DNA from: an uncultured Clostridia bacterium
GTDB taxonomy: Bacteria; Bacillota; Clostridia; Oscillospirales; Ruminococcaceae
DNA: 64,000 nucleotides
Reading direction: 5' to 3'
Assembly (NCBI GenBank): GCA_945910815.1
Contig: CAMDZD010000008.1
Location: 25,858-89,857 of the forward strand
Part shown: one piece after another, positions 19,622-29,093 of the stretch
How the letters are laid out: the number at the start of each line of letters is the position of its first letter
Numbering within the stretch: the stretch's first letter is position 1
Translations under genes and position numbers: made by a program
The notes under the pieces: model-generated
Databases searched by the model: none
Told to the model about the DNA's origin: nothing
Seen by the model: the letters and a program-made list of their open reading frames with translations, nothing else

Positions 19622-20632
19622 ATGTTGTCAATAGAATTGTTTGCCGGAGCAGGGGGGCTTGCCTTAGGTCTTGAACAGGCTGGATTTAATCATATAGGAC
19701 TTGTTGAAATTGATAAATCAGCATCTGAAACCCTTAAAGCCAACCGCCCTGAATGGAATGTGATTTGTGAGGATATAGCCGTTGTTTCTTCGGAAAATCT
19801 TGAGGAAAAATTTTCAGTTAAAAAAGGTATGCTTGATTTGCTTTCCGGAGGAGCTCCATGTCAGTCTTTCAGCTATGCGGGCAAGAGATTAGGTCTGAAT
19901 GATGTAAGGGGTACAATGTTTTATTATTATGCCGAATTTCTCCATAAGCTTCAGCCGAAAATGTTTTTGTTTGAAAATGTAAAGGGACTTTTAACTCATG
20001 ATAAAGGCAGAACATATAAGATTATTCTTGATATTTTTGAAGATGAGGGGTATAAAACACTTCACACTGTTATGAATGCATGGAATTACGGAGTTCCGCA
20101 GAAAAGGGAAAGACTTATAACAATCGGAATACGCAGTGACCTTGCAGATAAATGCAGTTTTGAATTTCCCTCTCCGCATTCATACAAGCCTGTAATAAGG
20201 GATATAAAGCTTGACGTAAATCCTTCTTCAGATGAATGTGCAAAATATTCCGAATATAAGGCATCTGTGTTTTCTCTTGTCCCACCGGGAGGTTACTGGA
20301 GAGATATTGACCCTGATGTTGCAAAAAAGTATATGAAAACATGCTGGGATATGGAAGGCGGAAGAACCGGAATTTTACGCCGTATCGGTCTTGATGAGCC
20401 TTGTCTTACTGTTCTTACAAATCCCGGAATGAAACAGACTGACAGATGTCACCCGCTTGAAGTAAGACCCTTTTCATACAGAGAAAATGCCCGTATTCAG
20501 ACATTCCCCGATACATGGAATTTCTGCGGAAAGCTTTCGGAAAAGTACAGACAAGTCGGAAATGCTGTTCCATGTAACCTTGCAAAGGAAATAGGGTTAA
20601 GTATAATTAAAACTTTAAAGGAGATGCGGTGA
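19622..20632 (+). CDS. DNA (cytosine-5) methyltransferase, Eco47II/Sau96I-like
   Basis: m5C motifs FAGAGGLALGLEQAGF, GGAPCQSFSYAG, FENVKGLL, PQKRERLITIG, RQVGNAVP. Confidence 0.93.
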   Translation: MLSIELFAGAGGLALGLEQAGFNHIGLVEIDKSASETLKANRPEWNVICEDIAVVSSENLEEKFSVKKGMLDLLSGGAPCQSFSYAGKRLGLNDVRGTMFYYYAEFLHKLQPKMFLFENVKGLLTHDKGRTYKIILDIFEDEGYKTLHTVMNAWNYGVPQKRERLITIGIRSDLADKCSFEFPSPHSYKPVIRDIKLDVNPSSDECAKYSEYKASVFSLVPPGGYWRDIDPDVAKKYMKTCWDMEGGRTGILRRIGLDEPCLTVLTNPGMKQTDRCHPLEVRPFSYRENARIQTFPDTWNFCGKLSEKYRQVGNAVPCNLAKEIGLSIIKTLKEMR

Positions 20633-21385
20633 ATGTTTTGTGAACTGGATTTTATTTCTGAAAAAGACTTTGAGGAACATGTAAAAAACACTATAAAAGC
20701 ATATAATAAGTCACTGGAAGCAATTGACCTGAAAAAATTCAATTCAAATGTTATTGACCCTATAAAGCTTACTTTTGACAAAAATGTTTTCAGAAAAAGC
20801 TTTGAACAGATAATCAGTGATGAAATAAGCCGTCAGCGTGACAAGTCAAACAATAATGCAATAGGATATTTTCATCAGAATATTTTTCAGTATATAAAAA
20901 ATTGTGAAGTCCCTAAATCCGGCTGGGACGTTATAGTTAATCTTGAGGATAAAACAAGAATTTATGTTGAAATGAAAAACAAGCATAACACTATGAATTC
21001 TTCGGCATCGCAGAAAATATATATACAAATGCAGAATCAGATAATAAAAACTCCTTCTGATAAATGTTTTCTTGTTGAGGCAATTGCTCCTAAGTCAAGA
21101 AACATTCCATGGGGTTGCAGTGTAAACGGTCAGCACGTTGAAAGCGAAAGGATAAGGCGTGTATCTATGGATAAATTCTATGCTGTGGTTACCGGTGACA
21201 GCACGGCATTTTACAAAATGTGCATGAAGTTACCGGAAACGATTGAAAAAGTTATAGCCGGAAATAAAAGCCTTTCAGTCGGAAAAGACACCGTTCTTGA
21301 TGAACTTCTGAAAACGGACAGGGATATTCAGAAAGCATTGTATAAGCTTGCATTTAATTCCTATGACGGTTTTAATTTTTGTTAA
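20633..21385 (+). CDS. Type II restriction endonuclease, Eco47II family
   Basis: Abuts the m5C MTase with no gap; catalytic-like GWDVIVNLEDKTRIYVEMKNKHNTMNSSAS; overall match to recalled Eco47II family. Confidence 0.83.
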   Translation: MFCELDFISEKDFEEHVKNTIKAYNKSLEAIDLKKFNSNVIDPIKLTFDKNVFRKSFEQIISDEISRQRDKSNNNAIGYFHQNIFQYIKNCEVPKSGWDVIVNLEDKTRIYVEMKNKHNTMNSSASQKIYIQMQNQIIKTPSDKCFLVEAIAPKSRNIPWGCSVNGQHVESERIRRVSMDKFYAVVTGDSTAFYKMCMKLPETIEKVIAGNKSLSVGKDTVLDELLKTDRDIQKALYKLAFNSYDGFNFC

Positions 21386-21406
21386 ATAAAAATACGGAGA
21401 AATTAT

Positions 21407-22267
21407 ATGAGAGTTGCAGTAAATTTTAATCCCGAAAAGAATAATGCTCCCGAATGTGCCGAAAAGGTATGTGAGATACTTCTGAAGGACGGTGCAGAGG
21501 TATCAGTAAATCCGGCATATAAGGAAAGATTTTCAAAATATAAAAATATCATATTTGAACCGTTAAGCGAATCGGCAGAGAAATCTGATTTTGCAGTAGC
21601 GATAGGCGGAGACGGAACTATGCTCCGGTGTGCAAAGAAGATAATCGGGTGCAATGCGAAGATGATAGGAATAAATACGGGTAGACTCGGATTTATGGCA
21701 AGTCTTGAATCCGACTGTCTTGAAAAGCTTCTTCTGTTAAAAAGCGGTCAGTTTGAGATTACTGAAAGAATGTTGCTTCATGGCATACTTCATGATGAAA
21801 CAAGAATATACGAATTTGATGCTCTGAATGATATAAATGTAAGCGGTATGTATTCAAAAATATGCGATTTCAGTCTTTATTCCGGAAACTATCAGCTTGG
21901 AAACTACCGTGCAGACGGAATAATATTCAGTACTCCGACAGGTTCAACGGCTTATGCACTTTCAGCAGGAGGTCCTGTTATTGAACCTGATTTGGAATGT
22001 ATTGAAATGAATCTTATATGTCCTCATTCGCTTTTTTCAAGAGCAATGCTTTTTTCTCCGGAAAGAACTCTTACACTTTTATGCAAATCCTCAAGCGAGG
22101 AATCCCCCTTATATATGAGCTTTGACGGTGAAACTCCGTTAAAGGTCAGCAGTAACAGCAGAATTGAAATTTCAAAAAGCAGATATAAAATTCCTTTTGT
22201 GGATTTTGAATCTAAAAATGCTTTTCATGAATCACTTTCAAAAAAACTTATGCAGTCGATAAAATAG
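21407..22267 (+). CDS. nadK: NAD kinase
   Basis: AIGGDGTMLRCAK, INTGRLGFMA, STPTGSTAYALSAGGPV. Confidence 0.94.
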   Translation: MRVAVNFNPEKNNAPECAEKVCEILLKDGAEVSVNPAYKERFSKYKNIIFEPLSESAEKSDFAVAIGGDGTMLRCAKKIIGCNAKMIGINTGRLGFMASLESDCLEKLLLLKSGQFEITERMLLHGILHDETRIYEFDALNDINVSGMYSKICDFSLYSGNYQLGNYRADGIIFSTPTGSTAYALSAGGPVIEPDLECIEMNLICPHSLFSRAMLFSPERTLTLLCKSSSEESPLYMSFDGETPLKVSSNSRIEISKSRYKIPFVDFESKNAFHESLSKKLMQSIK

Positions 22268-22281
22268 GCGGTAAAGCTATC

Positions 22282-22743
22282 ATGGAAAAATCAGATAAGA
22301 TGTGCGAATCAAGATATGATGCTATTATAAAAATTGTATCCGAACAGAAAATATCAAATCAGGAAGTTCTGCTTGAACGCCTTAAGGAACTCGGATACAA
22401 GGCAACGCAGTCAACAGTTTCAAGGGATATTAAAAGGCTTGGAATAATAAAAGCCTCTGATGATGAGGGTGTTGTAAGATATATGACCTCATCTGTTAAT
22501 TTTACTGACCAGAGCATATTTAAAGTGGCGATTAAAGGTGCGGACTATGCAGGGCATACAGCCGTTATAAAATGCAGGACAGGCACTGCACAGGCAGTAT
22601 GTGCGTTGCTTGATACTATGGATTGTCCGGATATTGTGGGAACTCTTGCCGGAGATGATACAATTTTTGTGCTTATGCGTACTGAAAACGATGCAAGGCA
22701 TCTTGTGAAAAAATTCAGAAAAGAACTTCAGCTCAATGATTGA
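22282..22743 (+). CDS. argR: Arginine repressor
   Basis: wHTH KATQSTVSRDIKRLGIIK; C-terminal CPDIVGTLAGDDTIFVLMR. Confidence 0.92.
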   Translation: MEKSDKMCESRYDAIIKIVSEQKISNQEVLLERLKELGYKATQSTVSRDIKRLGIIKASDDEGVVRYMTSSVNFTDQSIFKVAIKGADYAGHTAVIKCRTGTAQAVCALLDTMDCPDIVGTLAGDDTIFVLMRTENDARHLVKKFRKELQLND

Positions 22744-22755
22744 CGGAGGAAAAAA

Positions 22756-24420
22756 ATGCTAAAGGAAATATATATAAAAAATCTTGCCGTAATCAAAGAG
22801 GCTGTCATACCTCTTTCGGATAAACTTAACATATTTACAGGTGAAACAGGTGCGGGGAAATCCATACTTATAAACGGAATCAATGCTGTTATGGGAAACA
22901 GATGCAGTAAGGATTTAGTCAGAACAGGCTGTGACAAGGCAGTTATAACGGCTCTTTTTACTGAACTTGATTCGGATATTCTCTCAAAGCTTGATGAACT
23001 CGGAATATCTCATGAAAACAACGAAATTACTCTGACAAGGGAAATAAATTCAGACGGAAGAAGTACAGCAAGAATAAATTCAAGAACTTCTTCCGCCTCT
23101 GTTCTTAAGGAAATAGGAAATCTGCTTATAAATATTCACGGACAGCACGATAATCAGATACTTATGGACAGCGAAAAGCATATAAAAATACTTGACAGTT
23201 TCGGCGGAATATCAGAACTTCTTGAAGATTATCAGGAAAGCTTCCGTAAGCTTCAGGCTTCCGCAAGGAAACTCGGAGAACTCAGAAAAATTGAACATTC
23301 AAAAGCTGAAAGGTCACGCTATCTCAATACCGTTATTGATGAAATAGGCAGTCTTGAACTTTCAGAAGATGAAGAAATTTCACTTGAAAAGGAATACCGT
23401 GTTGCCGGAAATGCCGAAAATATAATAAAATCTCTCCGCCATGCGGTTCAGTTTCTGAACGGTGACGGCTTTGCTGTTGAACTTGTTGAAAATGCCGAAA
23501 GCGAACTTGAGGAATATTCCGAAAACAAGGAAATATCACAGCTTTTTGAAAGGCTTTCAGCCGTTGAGATAGAACTTTCGGATATATCATCGGAATTAGT
23601 TTCTCTTTGCGATAAAACTGAACTCGATTCACAGCGTCTTGAATATCTCCGTCAGAGACTCGGGGAAATAAACCGTCTTAAAAAGAAATATATGTGTGAT
23701 TTCGGCGGTCTTATAAAACTCTATAACGATTCTGTTGCTGAATATGATATGCTTGAAAATTCCTCTGATACTCTGCAGAAGCTTATTCAGGAAAAGGAAA
23801 CACTTCTCCATGAAACTACTGAAAAAGCTAAGAAATTATCCGAATCCCGTGAAAAATCCGCTGAAATTTTCATAGCAAAAGTAACAGCGGAACTCGAATT
23901 TCTCAATATGCCCGATGTATCTTTGAAAATCCGTCACGAAAAGGGAAAGCTGACTCTTAACGGTATGGATACTATGGAAATACTTATATCAGCAAACAGG
24001 GGAGAAGAACCTAAGCCCGTATCAAAAATAGCATCAGGCGGTGAACTTTCAAGAATTATGCTTGCACTTAAAAGTATACTTGCCGAAAAGGACAGTATTC
24101 CGACTATGATTTTTGATGAAATCGATACAGGTGTAAGCGGAAGAACTGCACAGAAAATAGGTATAAAACTCCGTGAAATAGGAAAGGTAAGACAGGTTAT
24201 ATGTGTAACCCACCTTTCACAGATTGCCGTTATGGCGGATAATCACCTTCTTATAGAAAAAAATACTATTGATGACCGTACCGAAACAAATGTATATCAG
24301 CTTGATTTTAAGGGCAGAGTTGTCGAAATAGCAAGAATTATGGGTGGTGAAAATCCCAGCAGTCTTATGCTTGAAACTGCTGAAGCTGAAATTCTTAAAG
24401 TAAAGGAGATTGAAAAATGA
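22756..24420 (+). CDS. recN: DNA repair protein RecN
   Basis: FTGETGAGKSILINGINAVMG, INIHGQHDNQILM, IASGGELSRIMLALK, MIFDEIDTGVSG. Confidence 0.95.
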   Translation: MLKEIYIKNLAVIKEAVIPLSDKLNIFTGETGAGKSILINGINAVMGNRCSKDLVRTGCDKAVITALFTELDSDILSKLDELGISHENNEITLTREINSDGRSTARINSRTSSASVLKEIGNLLINIHGQHDNQILMDSEKHIKILDSFGGISELLEDYQESFRKLQASARKLGELRKIEHSKAERSRYLNTVIDEIGSLELSEDEEISLEKEYRVAGNAENIIKSLRHAVQFLNGDGFAVELVENAESELEEYSENKEISQLFERLSAVEIELSDISSELVSLCDKTELDSQRLEYLRQRLGEINRLKKKYMCDFGGLIKLYNDSVAEYDMLENSSDTLQKLIQEKETLLHETTEKAKKLSESREKSAEIFIAKVTAELEFLNMPDVSLKIRHEKGKLTLNGMDTMEILISANRGEEPKPVSKIASGGELSRIMLALKSILAEKDSIPTMIFDEIDTGVSGRTAQKIGIKLREIGKVRQVICVTHLSQIAVMADNHLLIEKNTIDDRTETNVYQLDFKGRVVEIARIMGGENPSSLMLETAEAEILKVKEIEK

Positions 24421-24953
24421 AGATATATTCCACACGCCACGGGCAGACAGATTATAATCTCAAAGATATGATTCAGGGAACTACTGACAATGAACTGAAC
24501 GATACAGGAATTGCCCAGGCCTATGAGCTTGCGGAAAAAGTAAGTCGGAAAGCTGATATTGATTTTATAATTTCATCACCTATGAAAAGAGCATACCGCA
24601 CAGCGTGTATAATTTCTGAAAAAAACGGTCTTGATATAATAACTGATGAAAGATTTCGTGAATGGGATTACGGACGCTATGAGGGAATGCCTCGGACTGC
24701 TTCGGGATTTGCGGAAAATAAAAGTCAGTTCGGAGTCAGAATGGGTGTTGACGGTGAATCTGTTTTACAGCTTGCACACCGTGTATATTCTGCACTTGAT
24801 GATATAATAAAAAATTATCCGGATAAAAATGTACTTGTAGTATGCCATGGCGGTGTATGCAGGATTATTGAAACATATTTCCATGACCTTGCGACCGAAG
24901 ATTATAATAACTGGTTTATGGGAAACTGTGAGCTTATTGAATATAATATTTAA
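24417..24953 (+). CDS. Histidine phosphatase (phosphoglycerate mutase-like)
   Basis: YSTRHGQTDYNL, SSPMKRAYRTA, VVCHGGVCR. Confidence 0.9.
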   Translation: MKIYSTRHGQTDYNLKDMIQGTTDNELNDTGIAQAYELAEKVSRKADIDFIISSPMKRAYRTACIISEKNGLDIITDERFREWDYGRYEGMPRTASGFAENKSQFGVRMGVDGESVLQLAHRVYSALDDIIKNYPDKNVLVVCHGGVCRIIETYFHDLATEDYNNWFMGNCELIEYNI

Positions 24954-24971
24954 AATCAAGGGGGGATATTT

Positions 24972-26792
24972 ATGAAAACAGGAATTGACTATTATCCGGA
25001 ACAGCGTAGCAAGTCAGCAATGCAGAGAGATGCCGAGCTTATGGCAAAAACAGGTATAAAGCTTGTAAGAATGGGTGAAAAATCGTGGTGCAGGCTTGAA
25101 CCGCATAACAATAATTTTTCATTTGAATGGCTTGATGAGGCAATATCCATATTTTCAAGATACGGAATGGGAATAGTTCTTAAAATTCCTGCCGGAAAAC
25201 CTCCCCGGTGGCTGAAACAGAAAGCAGAAAGCATATGTCTTAATTCTCCGGATATTCTTCAGTATACAAGCCGTTTCATTGATGAATTTACAAAGCATTA
25301 TTCACAGAACAAGGCAATTGCGGGAATACATATTGACTGTACTCTTGATATATGCAATTGTAAGAACTGCCGTTCTGAGTTTATACAGTGGCTTAAAGAC
25401 AGATACGACAGTATTGCAAATCTCAACAAGTCATTCGGAACTGTTGCGGACGGTATCGAATATACTGAATGGGAACAGGTTGCGGAGGAAAAGGAAAAAA
25501 GCCCCTCCCTTAAGCTTGCATATTATCGCTTTGCATCGGAATGTCGCAGAAAATACATAAATTTTCAGGGGGCTGTCGCAAAAAAAAATATGCCGAAAAT
25601 ACCGCTTGAAGTTTCGGTACATGCCGGCACAGATTTTTATTATGAATGTAACTGTATGAAATACGCATGCACTGAACATTTTCCGGAAGATGACGGATTC
25701 AATAATTTCAGATACGACCTTGCAAGAGGAATCCTTGACAGAAATTTTATAGTTTCACAGAAATTCGGCAAATCCATACCACGCCCGAATGTTCTGAAGG
25801 GAAGTGCGGTTCAGGCATTTTCGCATGGTGCTGATACAATATATTACAAGTGGAATACAGCTCTTTCGGGTGAGGATATGTTTGATTACGGTCTTATTGA
25901 CCATAGCGGTATACCGTCAAGATGTTTCTTTGAGTTTTCGGAATTCTGCAAAATGGCTATGCGACTGGAAACTATAAACAGTACAGTTATAAAATCGGAA
26001 ATTGCATTTCTTTACTCTCCGGAAAGTGAATTTGCGTTCGGACTGCACGAAGATTTTCCGTATATAAGGCAGATTATGAAATTCTATTCATCATTCAGAA
26101 AATACGGTGCAAACGTTGATGTTATCAATCCTAAAAAAGACCTTCTGGGATATTCGCTTGTAATAGCTCCATGTATGTATGTGAATGACAAGGCTGTTAC
26201 AGAAAATATATACAGATATGTTATTAACGGCGGTACGCTTGTTATGACTTCAAGAAGCGGGGTAAAGGATTATGAAAACAATTGTATTCCCGAACATCTT
26301 CCGACCGTATTCAGAGAATTGGTCGGTGCGGAGGTTATAGAATATGACCGCATTGCCGAAAATCAGAGCATATCTGATTATTCCGGACAGATTTTCAAGT
26401 GTTCTGAATGGTGCGACATTTTAAAATTAAATACGGCAAGGGCATATGCGGAATACAATAATAATTATTATATGGGCTGTCCTGCTTTAACAGTAAACGA
26501 TTACTGCAAGGGCAAAGTCTACTATATCGGAACTGTTCCCGATGATAATTTCTGTATGGATTTTGTCGGAAAGCTTATGAAATATCACAGTATACCACGA
26601 TTGCAGGGTATGCCGGACGGAATAGAAGTCACAACACGCACAAACGACAAGGATATATTTATAATATTTTTCAATAATTCTTCCGAAAATCAGATAATAG
26701 AACTTCCGAAAGCTATGTACAGCGTTATCGACAGCAGAGGAAAGCAGAAAATAGAGCTTGCCCCGTATGATGCCGATATATTAAGAACATAA
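24972..26792 (+). CDS. GH42-family protein, likely catalytically inactive
   Basis: GH42-like barrel (IDYYPEQ...GIKLVRMGEKSWCRLEP; ICNCKNCRSEFIQWLKDRY; QAFSHGADTIYYKWNTALSGEDMFDYGLIDHSG). Both expected catalytic Glu positions substituted (see findings). Confidence 0.78.
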   Translation: MKTGIDYYPEQRSKSAMQRDAELMAKTGIKLVRMGEKSWCRLEPHNNNFSFEWLDEAISIFSRYGMGIVLKIPAGKPPRWLKQKAESICLNSPDILQYTSRFIDEFTKHYSQNKAIAGIHIDCTLDICNCKNCRSEFIQWLKDRYDSIANLNKSFGTVADGIEYTEWEQVAEEKEKSPSLKLAYYRFASECRRKYINFQGAVAKKNMPKIPLEVSVHAGTDFYYECNCMKYACTEHFPEDDGFNNFRYDLARGILDRNFIVSQKFGKSIPRPNVLKGSAVQAFSHGADTIYYKWNTALSGEDMFDYGLIDHSGIPSRCFFEFSEFCKMAMRLETINSTVIKSEIAFLYSPESEFAFGLHEDFPYIRQIMKFYSSFRKYGANVDVINPKKDLLGYSLVIAPCMYVNDKAVTENIYRYVINGGTLVMTSRSGVKDYENNCIPEHLPTVFRELVGAEVIEYDRIAENQSISDYSGQIFKCSEWCDILKLNTARAYAEYNNNYYMGCPALTVNDYCKGKVYYIGTVPDDNFCMDFVGKLMKYHSIPRLQGMPDGIEVTTRTNDKDIFIIFFNNSSENQIIELPKAMYSVIDSRGKQKIELAPYDADILRT

Positions 26793-26796
26793 TTAC

Positions 26797-26825
26797 AAAA
26801 GGGTGCGGAATCCGCACCCTTGAAT
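26797..26825. terminator. Bidirectional terminator between convergent genes
   Basis: AAGGGTGCGGAATCCGCACCCTT perfect palindrome with T-rich flank. Confidence 0.8.
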
Positions 26826-26828
26826 TTT

Positions 26829-28067
26829 TTACCATACTTTATAATCAGGAATATTAATTCTGTAAGCAGTACCGGGGACAAAGAGGTCTTTTGCCTCAAC
26901 AGGTCTGCCGAGTTTTTCGTTAGGCTGACCGATATGCTTGCGGAGTTCTCTGAAAGTAACACTGTTGAAAACGATATTCTTAACCTTTTCCTTGTCGGGC
27001 TTTGTTCTTGAGAGATAGTCAAGAAGAACCTGCTGAATGTAGTAATAAGAACGTAGCTGTGTTTTTGCAAATCTTATCGGAACAGGCTTTTCCTCCGGAT
27101 TTTCCTCCTGATTCTGTGAGGACTGGAGCAGGAATAAATCATCGCCCTCATTATATCCGAGAGTAAGCTTTGCAAGGATTTCGGGGATAAATATTCTGAT
27201 TTCAGCAGAAAGTGCAGGATTTCCGATAAAGCTGTCCATTTCTTCCTTCATTTTTACAGCTTCTTCAGGGGATTTGCAATTTTCCATAAGAGGGAGAGTT
27301 TTTCTTGTATATTCAACAACCTGTTCTTTAGTGAATGGGCAGAGGTCTTCCTCCTCCTTGTTTACGATGAAAGCGAACTGCTTTTCAACAACAGTAATAT
27401 CCTGGTCTTTCCATGTATCGAGGTAAGGCTGGAATCTCTTGTTGAGTGACGGGCAGACAACACCGTTTATTCTTACTTCGATATTCTGCTTGTAGTTTTC
27501 AGTGCCTTTAGTACCCTGACGGGCAAGGAATATTCTTACCCAGTAGTATTTTTTTGAACCGAGGAAAGATGAAAGCACATCTTTTATGTAGTATATAAGC
27601 ATAGCCGGCTTTCTTTCAGGGTCGCCCATAAGTACAACAGAATTTACATAGAGGTCATAATCATAGTGCTGACCGAGATAATTTGAAGAAATCGGAAGTG
27701 CCTTTCCCTTATCGAACATCATTTTGATAGGTCTCCAGATAAGAGCCTCAAAGCTTTCGGCAAGCATTTTAAGAGCTGAATCGAAATCCTTTCCCTGTGA
27801 TGCGATAGGTTCAATAATAGGTTCGTCCTTATCCTTGAGGTAATCGTTTCTGATTATAAAAATTGTCTGGAGGGTATATATACCGTCCTTTTCCTCATTT
27901 TTTACAACCTGAATATCGATTGTGTATCCAAAACGGGGAATAAGTATGGCATTGTCATAAAGAGTACCCTTTACACTCTCGTTGATTTTTTCAAGAATGG
28001 TAATTCTGACATCAGCCTGTGGATTTGTTTTCATTTCGATGTTTTTCTTTTTGTTAAAAATAGCCAA
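26829..28067 (-). CDS. Conserved-looking hypothetical protein, 412 aa
   Basis: Long ORF with good codon usage, convergent terminator; no family recognised. Confidence 0.75.
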   Translation of the reverse strand: MAIFNKKKNIEMKTNPQADVRITILEKINESVKGTLYDNAILIPRFGYTIDIQVVKNEEKDGIYTLQTIFIIRNDYLKDKDEPIIEPIASQGKDFDSALKMLAESFEALIWRPIKMMFDKGKALPISSNYLGQHYDYDLYVNSVVLMGDPERKPAMLIYYIKDVLSSFLGSKKYYWVRIFLARQGTKGTENYKQNIEVRINGVVCPSLNKRFQPYLDTWKDQDITVVEKQFAFIVNKEEEDLCPFTKEQVVEYTRKTLPLMENCKSPEEAVKMKEEMDSFIGNPALSAEIRIFIPEILAKLTLGYNEGDDLFLLQSSQNQEENPEEKPVPIRFAKTQLRSYYYIQQVLLDYLSRTKPDKEKVKNIVFNSVTFRELRKHIGQPNEKLGRPVEAKDLFVPGTAYRINIPDYKVW

Positions 28068-28109
28068 TTAAAACTCTCTCCTTTTTATTCAGGCGAAAAA
28101 GCCTGTAAT

Positions 28110-29078
28110 TTATTTTTTTATAAGTCTTACGGCAGACCAGCCTTCTCTGATATTGTATTCTTCAGCGGTAAAGCCTGCGGATTCGACAGCAGCAGTTACT
28201 TCATGCATACGCTCCTCAATAATTCCCGATATAATAAGAGTACCATTTTTTCTGAGATAGCGTGAGAAGAAATCTTTCATAGCAATAAGAACGTCAGCAA
28301 CGATATTAGCCGTAATTATATCATAAGTGCCGTTGATTTTTTCGGCAAGTGTGGAATCTGAAATAATATTTCCGCAGTATGCCCTGTATTTTTCGGAATT
28401 TATATGATTTTTTTCGGCATTTTCAACAGCTGTATTAACAGCGTTTTCCTCAATGTCGACAGCAACGGCACTTTCAGCACCGAGGAGCATTGCACCGATT
28501 GAAAGGATACCGCTTCCACAGCCTATATCAAGGATTTTGTCGCCTTTGGAAAGTGATTTTTCAAGAAGTTCAAGACAAAGCCTTGTAGTGTGGTGCTGAC
28601 CTGTTCCGAAGCTTGAGGCAGGGTCAATTTCGAGAATAATTCTGTTTTCAGGATTTTCACAATTTTCCCATGACGGCTTAATCATAAGCTTTTCGCCGAC
28701 ATTGAAAGGCTTGAAATACTGTTTCCAGTTATTAGCCCAGTCCTCCTCACGTATGCCGGAACATTCAACGGCAAGCCTGCCATAAATATTTTCGGAATCG
28801 TTTGATTTCATATCAGCAATCATCGATTTTAAAGCCGTGAGCATTTCAGAACCCTGAGCATTCTGAGGTATATAGACGGTAACACAGCTTTCGCAGTTTG
28901 AAAGTCCGAGCAAATCCTCATCTATATAATCCCATTTTCCTTCCTTGTTTTCGAGAAATTCCTTGAAGCTTTCGGAATCCTGAATTTCAAAGCCTTTAAT
29001 TCCAATATCCATAAGCTTTGCACAGAGAATATCTATTGCCTCAGTAGTTGTATAAATGTTGACTTCTGTCCATTCCAT
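28110..29078 (-). CDS. prmA: Ribosomal protein L11 methyltransferase
   Basis: LEIDPASSFGTGQHHTTRLCLELLEK...ILDIGCGSGILSIGAMLLGA...ANIVADVL. Confidence 0.93.
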   Translation of the reverse strand: MEWTEVNIYTTTEAIDILCAKLMDIGIKGFEIQDSESFKEFLENKEGKWDYIDEDLLGLSNCESCVTVYIPQNAQGSEMLTALKSMIADMKSNDSENIYGRLAVECSGIREEDWANNWKQYFKPFNVGEKLMIKPSWENCENPENRIILEIDPASSFGTGQHHTTRLCLELLEKSLSKGDKILDIGCGSGILSIGAMLLGAESAVAVDIEENAVNTAVENAEKNHINSEKYRAYCGNIISDSTLAEKINGTYDIITANIVADVLIAMKDFFSRYLRKNGTLIISGIIEERMHEVTAAVESAGFTAEEYNIREGWSAVRLIKK

Positions 29079-29093
29079 TGGAAAAGACCTCCT

